Assembly: GCF_900115065.1 (NCBI RefSeq)
Contig: NZ_FOVE01000003.1
Location: 156,189-220,188 of the forward strand
DNA from: Formivibrio citricus
GTDB lineage: Bacteria > Pseudomonadota > Gammaproteobacteria > Burkholderiales > Chitinibacteraceae
Length of the DNA: 64,000 nucleotides
Direction of reading: 5' to 3'
Every line of letters starts with the position of its first letter. Position 1 is the stretch's first letter. This document shows, piece by piece, positions 7,786 to 16,023 of this stretch. Both the position numbers and the translations under genes were made by a program. The notes under the pieces are model-generated. The model was not told where the DNA came from and searched no databases. It was given only the letters and a program-made list of their open reading frames with translations.

Positions 7786-8280
7786 TTAAGCCAGCGGCTT
7801 TTGGGCTATATCCTGCAAGCTAGCCTTGAGCGACAGACCTTCCAGTTTCTCGTCCGGCAGGCTCACCAGCCCCTCAATGCGCTGCTTGATCTGGTTGAAT
7901 ACCTTGAAAAACGCCATGCGCTTTTCTTCATCGGTTTCGCCGACCGGATCGTCATAGCTCCAGTGCGCAGTCGCGGGGTGCCCGGGCCAGATCGGGCAGA
8001 CTTCCTTGGCGGCATTGCCGCAGACCGTAATCACCACGTCCATGACCGGCGCGCCCGGCTCTTCGAACACGTTCCACGATTTCGAATACATGCCGCTCGT
8101 GTCGTAACCGGCTTTCTCCAGCAATTCCAGCGCCAGCGGGTTAGGCCTGGCCGCCGGCTTGCTGCCTGCGCTGTAGGCCTTGAAACGCCCCTGCCCCAGC
8201 AGGTTCAGCAGCCCTTCGGACATGATGCTGCGCCCGGAGTTGCCGGTACAAAGAAAAAGCACATTGAAGGTTTTGCTCAT
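7786..8280 (-). CDS. arsC: Arsenate reductase ArsC, low-molecular-weight phosphatase type
   Basis: A 164-residue enzyme reducing As(V) to As(III), the form exported by ACR3. The phosphatase-like loop [15 protein letters not shown] supplies the CX5R nucleophile near the N-terminus. [17 protein letters not shown] supplies further cysteines, as in thioredoxin-linked ArsC enzymes, and HWSYDDPVG carries the general-acid Asp region. The frame opens at 8292 (MENI), but GGAG seven bases before the ATG at 8280 (MSKTFNVLF) favours the shorter start. About 25 residues longer at the C-terminus than Staphylococcus-type ArsC. It sits between arsR and acr3 in the same orientation. Confidence 0.94.
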   Translation of the reverse strand: MSKTFNVLFLCTGNSGRSIMSEGLLNLLGQGRFKAYSAGSKPAARPNPLALELLEKAGYDTSGMYSKSWNVFEEPGAPVMDVVITVCGNAAKEVCPIWPGHPATAHWSYDDPVGETDEEKRMAFFKVFNQIKQRIEGLVSLPDEKLEGLSLKASLQDIAQKPLA

Positions 8281-8348
8281 GATGTTCTCCATGTGGGATG
8301 CAAGACAGGAACACTCTGCCCCGCACTTGTGTCATGCGTGTGAAACAG

Positions 8349-8681
8349 TCAGCAACCGCCTTCCTTGCACTCAGAGCTGGCAGGCAAACCACATTCCCGG
8401 CCACCGCAACAGTCGTGTGCCAAGAAAGCCAGCAACTCGCCCATCGCTTCGAAGCGCGCCGAGTAGAAGATGAAGCGCCCTTCCTGCCGGGCCTTGATCA
8501 GGCCAGCATGCGCCAGTTCCTTGAGGTGGAAGGACAGCGTGGCCGGCGGAATCGCCAGCGCCTCGCCAATCTTGCAGGCGTTCAAACCCTGTGGCCCCAG
8601 CACCACCAGATGGCGAAATATGGCCAAACGTGTTTCCTGCGCCAGCGCGGCAAGCAATGTGACAGCGGTTTTTGTTTCCAT
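8349..8681 (-). CDS. arsR: ArsR-family regulator with C-terminal cysteine cluster
   Basis: A 110-residue winged-helix repressor, starting METKTAVTLLAALAQETRLA. Recognition helix: IPPATLSFHLKELAHAGLIK. The classical ELCVC site is absent; instead Cys91, Cys92, Cys97, Cys105 and Cys110 cluster at the C-terminus (HDCCGGREC). This resembles the Acidithiobacillus ferrooxidans ArsR, where two adjacent C-terminal cysteines and a third a few residues later bind As(III). The start at 8681 is chosen because it matches family length and has GGA upstream; the frame stays open to 8717. A perfect dyad at 8680-8703 overlaps the start codon, pointing to strong autoregulation. It heads arsC-acr3. Confidence 0.93.
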   Translation of the reverse strand: METKTAVTLLAALAQETRLAIFRHLVVLGPQGLNACKIGEALAIPPATLSFHLKELAHAGLIKARQEGRFIFYSARFEAMGELLAFLAHDCCGGRECGLPASSECKEGGC

Positions 8682-8703
8682 ATTTCCAGAATAATGGAAA
8701 TAT
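8680..8703. promoter_or_regulatory. Perfect dyad, probable ArsR operator
   Basis: ATATTTCCA, six bases, TGGAAATAT: a perfect 9+9 inverted repeat whose left end overlaps the second arsR start codon. Occupation would block transcription start and also translation initiation signals. It differs in sequence from the AT-rich region before the other arsR, consistent with two non-cross-regulating repressors. Confidence 0.7.
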
Positions 8704-8828
8704 TGTTTGTGATGCAAGCTGCGCGTGCAAATTACCGGCCACCTCCGGCCATCGCCGTTCGGCGTATGTTTTTGATCCGTATGGATTTAGTTGTTTAAAA
8801 TGAAAATGTGTGCGGAGGATGTTCCAGC

Positions 8829-9404
8829 ATGGACGGCATCTCTTCATCCCCTTCTTTTGGCCCCACTCAAACGGCGCAAAGTTTTGGCCAAGAGAAAGTG
8901 CGCACGCAAAAAAACGCCCCTGACTCTGAGACAACAGCCTCCGTCGAAGACACCTCAAGCGTCGCCGCCCGCAAACCCAACGGCGAAGCACTCAACTCCG
9001 AAGAACTGGCCGCCATCCGCGAACTGAAAAACCGCGACAAAACCGTGCGCCAGCATGAAGCCGCGCATCTGGCTGCCGCCGGCGGGCTGGCGATGAGCGC
9101 GGCCAGCTATTCAATGCAGACAGGCCCGGACGGCAAGCGTTATGCGATTGGCGGCGAGGTACAGATCGACATCACTCCCGGCCAGACACCGGAAGAGACC
9201 GTGCGCAAGGCACGCATCATCCAGGCCGCCGCATTGGCTCCTGCCGAGCCTTCTGCGCAGGATCGCAGCATAGCAGCACGCGCTAAAGCCATGGAGATGC
9301 AGGCAGAAGCCGAAATCGCGCAGCGCAGCATGCAGGAACAACGCGTGGCAAGCCGCTACCGCGTCGATTCGCTGCCGCAAAAAACGCTAGAAATTGAGGC
9401 TTGA
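8829..9404 (+). CDS. SprA-related putative metalloprotease (CJM1_0395-like)
   Basis: A 191-residue protein. After a Ser/Thr/Gln-rich N-terminal third, the core reads LKNRDKTVRQHEAAHLAAAG and then SYSMQTGPDGKRYAIGGEVQ with IDITPGQTPEETVRKARII. These are hallmarks of the SprA-related putative metalloprotease family; HEAAH would bind the metal. A long Ala/Glu/Gln helix follows (SIAARAKAMEMQAEAEIAQR). The start at 8829 has GGAGG ten bases before it; an ATG at 8808 is less well placed. It diverges from arsR with a 147-base spacer. A link to arsenic is not expected from the family; it may simply lie within the same segment bounded by element A copies. Confidence 0.85.
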   Translation: MDGISSSPSFGPTQTAQSFGQEKVRTQKNAPDSETTASVEDTSSVAARKPNGEALNSEELAAIRELKNRDKTVRQHEAAHLAAAGGLAMSAASYSMQTGPDGKRYAIGGEVQIDITPGQTPEETVRKARIIQAAALAPAEPSAQDRSIAARAKAMEMQAEAEIAQRSMQEQRVASRYRVDSLPQKTLEIEA

Positions 9405-9426
9405 AGCAGCCCCCCCTCGGAATCCG

Positions 9427-9740
9427 TAATGCCGTTCACTTAATGAAAAGTGAGCGGCATTTTTCTTGATCAGCGCTGCATGCAGCACGCCCCGCCCTGG
9501 ACGGCGCCGAGAAGCACAGCAAGGCGCGGGAATTCGGCGAGCACTGTTTGAGGCCTCAGGCCGAGTTGCGCAGCCGCCGCGTCTTGCGAGCATCGCAGGG
9601 AACCCCGCAGGGGCGCCGGAGTGGGCTCGCCTAGGGGTGAAGGGGATTTGGCGAGACAAATCCCTTTCCCGTCTGCCGGGCGGAACCGGCTGTAAACCCT
9701 GCGCCGCAGGCGCATAAAAATCCTTAAGTGAATGGCATTA
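9427..9740. mobile_element. MITE-like element A, copy 2 (314 bp)
   Basis: An inverted, nearly identical copy of 6353-6664. Left end: TAATGCCGTTCACTTAATG with a hairpin to AGTGAGCGGCATT; right end: CTTAAGTGAATGGCATTA. With copy 1 it encloses acr3, arsC, arsR and the SprA-like gene. It occupies almost all of the gap between the SprA-like gene and lrgB. No transposase gene and no credible coding region. Confidence 0.87.
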
Positions 9741-9757
9741 CCCCGGAATCCGGGCTT

Positions 9758-10459
9758 TCAGAACCGGCACCAAAGCGCCAACCCCAGCGGCAACGCCACC
9801 GAAGTAAAAACGGCATTCATACCCATCGCCAGACCGGAAAAGGCACCAGCTTCGGCGGATATCTGGAACGCGTAGGCCGTGCCGGCGCCATGCGAGGAGA
9901 GGCCCAGCGCAAAACCTGTCACGGCATCGTCCTTGATCTTGAACGGCTCAAGAACATACCGAACCATCATGGCCCCCAGCACGCCCGTCACCACAACGGC
10001 GACCGCCGCCACCGAGGCATTGCCGCCCAGCTTTTCAGCCAGCGCCATGGCAATCGGCGTTGTGACGGATTTCGGGGCAAAACTCAACAGCACCGCAGGA
10101 GAAAGACCAAACAGCTTGCCAATCAGCAGGGCCGAAACGATGCCGGTCAAACCGCCCACCGACAACGCGATCAAAAGCGGCCAGAGCATCTGCCGCACCC
10201 GCGCCAGATTGGAATAAAGCGGGATGGCGAGCGCCACGGTAGCCGGCCCAAGGAGGAAGTGGATGAAACGCGCCCCTTCAAAATACTGGGAGTAGGAAAT
10301 CCCCCACCATTTCAGCAAGGGAATCAACAAGGCCGCCGAGACAAAGACGGGATGCACCAAGGGCATGCAACCCAGCCTGCGAAATACCCAGTCGCCGACC
10401 AGGTAGGCAGCGATTGTCAGGGTCAACCAAAGTACGGGATGGGAAACCAGTGCCTGCAT
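9758..10459 (-). CDS. lrgB: LrgB-family membrane protein
   Basis: A 233-residue inner-membrane protein with about seven hydrophobic segments, partner of LrgA/CidA. Conserved stretches include LSFAPKSVTTPIAMALAEKL and GVLGAMMVRYVLEPF, ending with GLSSHGAGTAYAFQ and GMNAVFTSVALPLG. Family members modulate murein hydrolase activity or export pyruvate-type metabolites, depending on organism. The start is placed at 10459 because its ATG overlaps the lrgA stop by one base (TGATG), implying translational coupling. The next upstream gene, murI, has the same junction with lrgA. The downstream end meets MITE-like element A copy 2 after 17 bases. Confidence 0.9.
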   Translation of the reverse strand: MQALVSHPVLWLTLTIAAYLVGDWVFRRLGCMPLVHPVFVSAALLIPLLKWWGISYSQYFEGARFIHFLLGPATVALAIPLYSNLARVRQMLWPLLIALSVGGLTGIVSALLIGKLFGLSPAVLLSFAPKSVTTPIAMALAEKLGGNASVAAVAVVVTGVLGAMMVRYVLEPFKIKDDAVTGFALGLSSHGAGTAYAFQISAEAGAFSGLAMGMNAVFTSVALPLGLALWCRF

Positions 10460-10809
10460 CAGCTTTCTGCCTTTCTGCGCGCCAGCAGCCATTTGAGCGT
10501 GACCGCCGTCACCGCCATGGTCACAGCGGTGGACAACACCAGTACAGCCAGCATGCCCAAGCCTTCTTCGGCAAACAGGCGTCCGTGTTCCATCAGCCCG
10601 ACACCAGCCGGAACGAACAGCAGCGCCAGATGCGAAAGCAGCACACCGCCAACCTCGGCAGTTGGCTTGCCCACGCCGCGGCGGCCCAAGGCAACCGCCA
10701 GCAGAATCAGCATTCCGGCCACGCTACCCGGCAGGGACAGGGCCAGCAGGTTGACCAGCACTTCGCCTGCCAGCCAGCAGGCCATCAAGACAATGAATCC
10801 TTGCAGCAT
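10459..10809 (-). CDS. lrgA: LrgA/CidA-family holin-like protein
   Basis: A 116-residue protein of four hydrophobic segments beginning MLQGFIVLMACWLAGEVLVN. LPGSVAGMLILLAVAL matches the conserved P-G-S/P-x-x-G-M motif of LrgA/CidA proteins, which resemble phage holins. It ends in a short basic tail, LLARRKAES. The ATG overlaps the murI stop by one base and its own stop overlaps the lrgB start in the same way. Expression is therefore probably tied to murI. Role: control of murein hydrolase activity or small-acid transport with LrgB; the sequence does not decide which. Confidence 0.9.
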   Translation of the reverse strand: MLQGFIVLMACWLAGEVLVNLLALSLPGSVAGMLILLAVALGRRGVGKPTAEVGGVLLSHLALLFVPAGVGLMEHGRLFAEEGLGMLAVLVLSTAVTMAVTAVTLKWLLARRKAES

Positions 10810-11618
10810 CAGAGCGACACTCGTTCCAGATGGTTGAGACTGCGCCCGAGGAACCGCTCGCCAACCGCCTGGAAGCGTACCGGCAAATCGGTCACGTAAT
10901 AGCGATAATCCGGAACGGAATGCGCCGGATTGGAAAGTCCCTGTTTTTTCAAAAGTTCTGCCGTCTGATCTGCAATCGACAACGCCGAATCCACGAGCTG
11001 CATGCGGTTACCGACCACATCGAGCAACAGCGGTTTGATCAGGGGATAGTGGGTACAGCCCAGCACCAGCGTATCGATGCTCTCCACGAACACCGGTTTG
11101 AGATATTCCTGCGCGGTCAGGCGCGTCACCGGATGATCCAGCCACCCCTCTTCCACCAACGGAACGAACAGGGGGCATGCCTGGGAATACACGCGAAACG
11201 ACGGGTCAAGCTGATGGATGGCGCGGGCATACGCATTGGAATTGATGGTGGCCGGCGTGCCGATCACGCCGATTCCGCCCGACCGTGTAACCGAGGTAGC
11301 ATGCTTCGCCCCGGCCTCAATCACGTCCAGCACCGGCACGGGCGAGGCCGCGCGCACCTTGTCCGCCGCGACGGCCGCCATGGTATTGCAAGCAATGATG
11401 AGCATCTTTACCTGCTGCTTGAGCAGAAAATCGGCAATTTGTTGGGTAAAGTGCTCAATGGTGGCAACCGATTTAACGCCGTAAGGAACGCGTGCCGTAT
11501 CGCCGAAATAAATGATATTCTCGAAAGGCAGGCGGTCCATCAAGGCACGGACGACTGTCAAACCGCCAACGCCGGAATCAAAAACACCAATCGGATGTGA
11601 AGGTTGCGATGCTTGCAT
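10809..11618 (-). CDS. murI: Glutamate racemase
   Basis: A 269-residue cytoplasmic enzyme that interconverts L- and D-glutamate for peptidoglycan synthesis. It starts MQASQPSHPIGVFDSGVGGL. Both catalytic cysteines are seen: IIACNTMAA at about residue 75 and LVLGCTHYPLIKP at about 190. YFGDTARVPYG is the usual substrate-site strand. Family-normal length. It is the first gene of a minus-strand unit with lrgA and lrgB, each pair sharing a TGATG junction. The 155-base spacer to the divergent HD-GYP gene must hold both promoters; no clear boxes were recognised. Confidence 0.96.
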   Translation of the reverse strand: MQASQPSHPIGVFDSGVGGLTVVRALMDRLPFENIIYFGDTARVPYGVKSVATIEHFTQQIADFLLKQQVKMLIIACNTMAAVAADKVRAASPVPVLDVIEAGAKHATSVTRSGGIGVIGTPATINSNAYARAIHQLDPSFRVYSQACPLFVPLVEEGWLDHPVTRLTAQEYLKPVFVESIDTLVLGCTHYPLIKPLLLDVVGNRMQLVDSALSIADQTAELLKKQGLSNPAHSVPDYRYYVTDLPVRFQAVGERFLGRSLNHLERVSL

Positions 11619-11773
11619 GAGGGCTCCGGAAGAAGTGGCTATTCTATCCAGCCCGGCTCGCCCCTGCGAGCGTAACTGTTACCACGATCCGTCTGGCATA
11701 CTGCACGGCATTTTTCTTTTGGAAGTTTGTTTTCGCATACTACGATCAGAAAGCGGAAACCCGAGATTCGTTC

Positions 11774-13069
11774 ATGCCCAACCAAGACGAAAACAGCCAT
11801 TACATCACCCCGGAGCAACTATGCATCGGGTTATACGTCCACCTGGATCTTTCCTGGATGGATCACCCCTTCACGTTCAGCAGTTTCAAGATCAAGAACC
11901 AGGAACAGATCGAAACCATCCGCCGGCTCGGACTGGAAAAAATCCGCTATTCCCCGGCGCGGAGCGACAGCGCCCCCCAGCCTCGCCACAGCCAGTTACA
12001 AGTCGGCAATATCCAGTCAGAGCCAGAACCCGAACCTGAACCCGAAGTCAGTGCGCAAGACATGGCGCACCTCGAAGCCAAGCGCCAACGCATTGCGCGG
12101 CTCAATGCCCGACGCGCAGCCATTGACTCCTGCGAAAAAGACTTCCTTTCCGCCGCGCAGGTTGCCAAGGGATTGGACCGCGCCATCTTTTCGCGCCCAA
12201 GGGAGGCCGCAGAAGCCGGCGCGCGCATGGTGGAACGCATGGTCGATTCACTGATGACCGACAAGGACATCGCCATCCACCTGATGAACGACCGTGCCGG
12301 CGGCGAAGAAGTTTATTACCACTCGCTCAACGTGGCCGTGCTGGCACTGATGCTGGCCAAGGAACTGGGACTTTCCGCCGAAGAGATACGCATGCTGGGC
12401 ACAGCGGCGCTGTTCCACGACGTGGGCAAAGCGGAGATTCCCGACCGCATTCTGCTCAAGACCGAGGCGCTCAACCGCGCCGAGCAAACACTTTACGAAC
12501 AGCATTGCCAATGGAGTGTCGATGCCGCCCGCAAGGCGGGCCTGTCCGCCGACATCCAGGCCATCATCGGGCAGCACCACGAGTTTTGCGACGGCAGCGG
12601 TTACCCAAGCAAACTGAAGCTGCAAGCCATCCATCCGCTCGCGCGCATCCTCGCATTGGTCAACCATTTCGATACGCTTTGCAACCGCGCCATTCCGGCA
12701 GATTCACACACGCCGCACGAGGCGCTGGCGCTGATTTTTGCCCAGCAGCGCAGCAAATTCGATCCGTTGCCCCTGAACACGTTCATCCGCTGCATGGGTG
12801 TTTACCCTCCCGGTTCGATCGTCATGCTCTCAAACGAAACCTACGGGATCGTAGTCTCGGTCAACTCCAGCCGCCCGCTCAAACCCCAGGTGCTTGTGCA
12901 CGTGCCCGGCGGTCGCCCCGAGGATGCACCGATCATCGACCTGGAAGAAGAAACCGACCTCAACATCAGCAAATCGCTGAAGGCCGCGCAATTGCCGCGA
13001 GAAGCGATGGAATCGCTCAGCCCGCGCAAGCGCCTGACTTACTTTTTCGCCCCCAAGGATAACGATTGA
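11774..13069 (+). CDS. HD-GYP cyclic-di-GMP phosphodiesterase with DUF3391
   Basis: A 431-residue cytoplasmic protein. The N-terminal part (about 1-150) matches DUF3391: YITPEQLCIGLYVHLDLSWM and FKIKNQEQIETIRRLGLEKI. An E-P repeat (SEPEPEPEPE) forms a linker. The HD domain has LFHDVGKAEIPDRIL at about 212-226, and IGQHHEFCDGSGYP at about 265-279 gives the GYP signature, so the metal and substrate residues appear intact. Likely reaction: c-di-GMP to pGpG or GMP. Its stop codon overlaps the TTG start of the following histidine kinase, so the two are translationally coupled and probably functionally linked. Confidence 0.93.
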   Translation: MPNQDENSHYITPEQLCIGLYVHLDLSWMDHPFTFSSFKIKNQEQIETIRRLGLEKIRYSPARSDSAPQPRHSQLQVGNIQSEPEPEPEPEVSAQDMAHLEAKRQRIARLNARRAAIDSCEKDFLSAAQVAKGLDRAIFSRPREAAEAGARMVERMVDSLMTDKDIAIHLMNDRAGGEEVYYHSLNVAVLALMLAKELGLSAEEIRMLGTAALFHDVGKAEIPDRILLKTEALNRAEQTLYEQHCQWSVDAARKAGLSADIQAIIGQHHEFCDGSGYPSKLKLQAIHPLARILALVNHFDTLCNRAIPADSHTPHEALALIFAQQRSKFDPLPLNTFIRCMGVYPPGSIVMLSNETYGIVVSVNSSRPLKPQVLVHVPGGRPEDAPIIDLEEETDLNISKSLKAAQLPREAMESLSPRKRLTYFFAPKDND

Positions 13070-14970
13070 ACCCGCTCGCCGAACTCCTGCTCAACGCCTG
13101 CGCCGAAACCGTCATAGCGGTCGACGCAGAAACGCTGACCATCGTTTCCGCCAACAAACAAGTTGAAAACATGCTCGGTTATGCCGTCAACGATTTGATC
13201 GGGCGGCCAATCGCCGATATCGAAGTCGGCTTGCAGGACATGTTTTTCTGGGAAGAGGTCAAAAACGGAACCCGCCAGGAGCGCCACGCGGTCGAAGGCG
13301 AATACCGGCACCGCTCCGGCAACCTGATTGCCGTACAGAAAACCGTTCGATTGGTGGACATGCAGGGCAAACAGGTCTTCGTGCTCTCAGTGCATGACAT
13401 CACCGCAACGAAGCAAATGGAAGACGAGACTGCCCGCACCGCCTCGCTACTGGCCGCCACACTGGAATCCACGATGGACGGCATTCTGGTCACCGGGCTA
13501 TCGGGAGGCGTACGTCATTTCAACCACCGTTTCGCCGAAATGTGGCGGCTGCCCATGGCGCTGTTCGGGGAAGAGGACGAACCGCGCGTCCTCAAGCACC
13601 TGCTGCACCAGCTTGCCGATCCGACCCATTTTCGCGAGTGGTTCGAGAACATGCTCTCCCGCCCGCAGGCCGAAGGCAGCATCGAATGCCGCCTGCTCGA
13701 CGGCCGGGTATACAGCCTCTCGTCAAAGCCGCAACGCCTGCGCGAACGCCCCATCGGCCGCGTTTTCAGCTTCCACGACATTACCTCGCTCAAGGCCACC
13801 GAAGCCCAGCTCATCGCTGCGCGCGACGCAGCCCAGGCAGCGAGCCGGGCCAAGTCCGAGTTCCTTTCGCACATGAGCCACGAACTGCGCACGCCGCTCA
13901 ATGCCATCCTGGGATTCGGCAAGGTGCTGGAAGACGAGCTTGAAGGCCCGCCCCACACCATCGCCGAACATATAGGCAAAGCCGGCAAGCATTTGCTCGA
14001 CCTGATCAACGAGGTTCTCGATCTCGCCAGCATCGAAGCCGGAAAAATGCGCATCCAGCCCACGGCGGTCGACCTGGCCAGTCTGATCGAAGACTGCGCC
14101 TCTCTCGTCGAACCACTCGCTCGCAGCCGGCAAATTTCGCTGCACGTCACTCCGCTGGAGCACAATCGCTTCCTGGTGCGCGCCGATGCGCGCCGCCTCA
14201 AGCAGATGGCACTCAACCTGCTCTCCAACGCGATCAAGTACAACCGCGACAACGGCCGTGTCGACATCACCGTAACGGCGCAAGGAGACAACAACTGGCG
14301 ACTCAACGTCATTGACACCGGCATCGGCATCGACGAAAGCGATCTCTCGCGTCTTTTCCTGCCGTTCAACCGCTTCGGCGAACGGCAACTGGAAGCGGAA
14401 GGCGCGGGAATCGGGCTCGCCTTCACCCGCAAGCTGGCACGGCTGATGGATGGCAATGTCGGCGTGGAAAGCCAAGTCGGGATCGGAAGCCGTTTCTGGA
14501 TCGACCTGCCCTGCGCGCAGTTTGAACACGCCGCCGAGCCTGTCATGCAGAAAACGCCTCTCCTTGCAGGCGCGGTTTCGCCAGGCAAATCGGCCACCCT
14601 GCTCTACATCGAAGACGACCCGCTGTCGCAGAAACTGCTATCCACAGTGCTTTCGCGCAAACGGCCGTTCTACCGCATCCTGACCGCCGACAGCGGCAAT
14701 GATGGCGTTGCGCTGGCGCGGGAAACCAGGCCGGATGTGATCCTGCTCGACCAGCAACTTCCGGACGGGATGGGGGCCGACTTCTTCCAGGCATTGAAAA
14801 ACCAGCCTGAAACACAAAACACGCCCGTCATCGCCCTGTCCGGCAACGCGCAGCCGGAAGAAGTCCGTACGGTGCTGGAAAGCGGTTATGTCGCCTACCT
14901 GGTCAAGCCGCTGCAAATCGATACGGCACTGACAGCGATCGACAACGCGATTCCGGAAAAAAAGTCATAG
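13066..14970 (+). CDS. Hybrid histidine kinase (PAS-PAS-HisKA-HATPase-REC)
   Basis: A 634-residue soluble kinase with no membrane segment. PAS 1 covers about 5-125 (VSANKQVENMLGYAVNDLIG) and a second PAS-like unit covers about 130-250. HisKA carries the phospho-His in HMSHELRTPLNAILGFGKVL near 268. The ATPase shows N box LLSNAIKYNRDN, G1 DTGIGID and G2 AEGAGIGLAF. A receiver follows from about 510 (LLYIEDDPLSQKLL) with phospho-Asp in VILLDQQLPDG. The start is a TTG at 13066, eight bases after AAGGA and overlapping the TGA of the HD-GYP gene. The pair suggests an intracellular-signal kinase feeding c-di-GMP turnover. The 3-prime end overlaps queG by six bases, convergently. Confidence 0.92.
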   Translation: MNPLAELLLNACAETVIAVDAETLTIVSANKQVENMLGYAVNDLIGRPIADIEVGLQDMFFWEEVKNGTRQERHAVEGEYRHRSGNLIAVQKTVRLVDMQGKQVFVLSVHDITATKQMEDETARTASLLAATLESTMDGILVTGLSGGVRHFNHRFAEMWRLPMALFGEEDEPRVLKHLLHQLADPTHFREWFENMLSRPQAEGSIECRLLDGRVYSLSSKPQRLRERPIGRVFSFHDITSLKATEAQLIAARDAAQAASRAKSEFLSHMSHELRTPLNAILGFGKVLEDELEGPPHTIAEHIGKAGKHLLDLINEVLDLASIEAGKMRIQPTAVDLASLIEDCASLVEPLARSRQISLHVTPLEHNRFLVRADARRLKQMALNLLSNAIKYNRDNGRVDITVTAQGDNNWRLNVIDTGIGIDESDLSRLFLPFNRFGERQLEAEGAGIGLAFTRKLARLMDGNVGVESQVGIGSRFWIDLPCAQFEHAAEPVMQKTPLLAGAVSPGKSATLLYIEDDPLSQKLLSTVLSRKRPFYRILTADSGNDGVALARETRPDVILLDQQLPDGMGADFFQALKNQPETQNTPVIALSGNAQPEEVRTVLESGYVAYLVKPLQIDTALTAIDNAIPEKKS

Positions 14971-16023
14971 TTCGTGCTGCGCCAGCGCCCAGCGTACATG
15001 CGCCCGCACCATGAGGTCGGGCGCATCGCGCCGAGCTTGCAGCGCCGCCAGCACGGCGGGGGTCATCGGCGCATTGCCCAAGCCCACAGCAATATTGCGC
15101 AGCCAGCGCGGATAACCGATGCGGTAAATGGCGCTGCCCGCCATACGGGATTTGAAGTCTTCCTCCGACCAGCCGAACAACTCGACCAGCTTCACGTCAT
15201 CCAACCCGTGGCGCACGGCGAAATCCGGCTCGTCCGTCGTCACCGCAAAACGGTTCCACGGGCAAGCCAACTGGCAATCGTCGCAACCGTAAACCCGGTT
15301 GCCGATCAGCGGGCGGAACTCGTCGGGAATGGCCCCGGCCAACTCGATGGTCAGGTAGGAGATGCAGCGGCGCGCATCCACGCGGTATGGCGCCACGATG
15401 GCGCTGGTCGGACACGCATCCATGCAGCGCGAGCAACTGCCGCAGTGCTCTTGCGGCAAGGGCGGATCGGCCGGCAGCGGCAGGTCCGTAAACAACTCGC
15501 CGAGAAAGAAAAACGAACCGTGGTCGCGGTTCAGCAGCAGCGTATGCTTGCCCCGCCAGCCCTGCCCCGCCTGCCGGGCAACCTCGACTTCCAGCACCGG
15601 CGCGGAATCGACGAATACGCGGTAACCGAACGGCCCGATGCGCGCCGCCAGCCTGTCGGCCAGCGTCTGCAGGCGGTTGCGCAATACCTTGTGGTAATCG
15701 CGACCCAGCGCATAGCGCGATATGTAAGCCCGCTCGCCGTCGGCCAGAATGGCCTTGGCATCAGCGGCGTCCTTCACGCGGTAAGGCATGAATACGGAAA
15801 TCAATGAACGCGTCTCTGGAACAAGTTCCGTCGGCCGGGCGCGCTTGAGGCCGTGCCTTGCCATATAATCCATCTCGCCGTGAAAACCAGCGGCAAGCCA
15901 GTCTTGCAGACTGGCTTCGGCATGACCCAAATCCACGCCGCCGATTGCAGCGCGGGCAAAGCCCAGCTCCCTGGCCCAAGTTTTGATTTGCAGGGCAAGT
16001 TGATCGAGTTCTTCTGAATGCAT
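14965..16023 (-). CDS. queG: Epoxyqueuosine reductase
   Basis: A 352-residue enzyme catalysing the last step of queuosine synthesis in tRNA, reduction of epoxyqueuosine, using cobalamin and two 4Fe-4S clusters. Cluster ligands: CGSCSRCMDACPTSAI and CDDCQLACPWN. Conserved FVDSAPVLEVEVARQAGQGW and the N-terminal DYMARHGLKRARP are present. A C-terminal HEAT-like part (LAALQARRDAPDLMVRAHVR) interacts with tRNA in relatives. The ATG at 16023 is chosen; a TTG at 16029 is in frame. Its first codons overlap those of the divergent tsaE at the palindrome TGCATATGCA, an unusually tight divergent start. Confidence 0.96.
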   Translation of the reverse strand: MHSEELDQLALQIKTWARELGFARAAIGGVDLGHAEASLQDWLAAGFHGEMDYMARHGLKRARPTELVPETRSLISVFMPYRVKDAADAKAILADGERAYISRYALGRDYHKVLRNRLQTLADRLAARIGPFGYRVFVDSAPVLEVEVARQAGQGWRGKHTLLLNRDHGSFFFLGELFTDLPLPADPPLPQEHCGSCSRCMDACPTSAIVAPYRVDARRCISYLTIELAGAIPDEFRPLIGNRVYGCDDCQLACPWNRFAVTTDEPDFAVRHGLDDVKLVELFGWSEEDFKSRMAGSAIYRIGYPRWLRNIAVGLGNAPMTPAVLAALQARRDAPDLMVRAHVRWALAQHEL

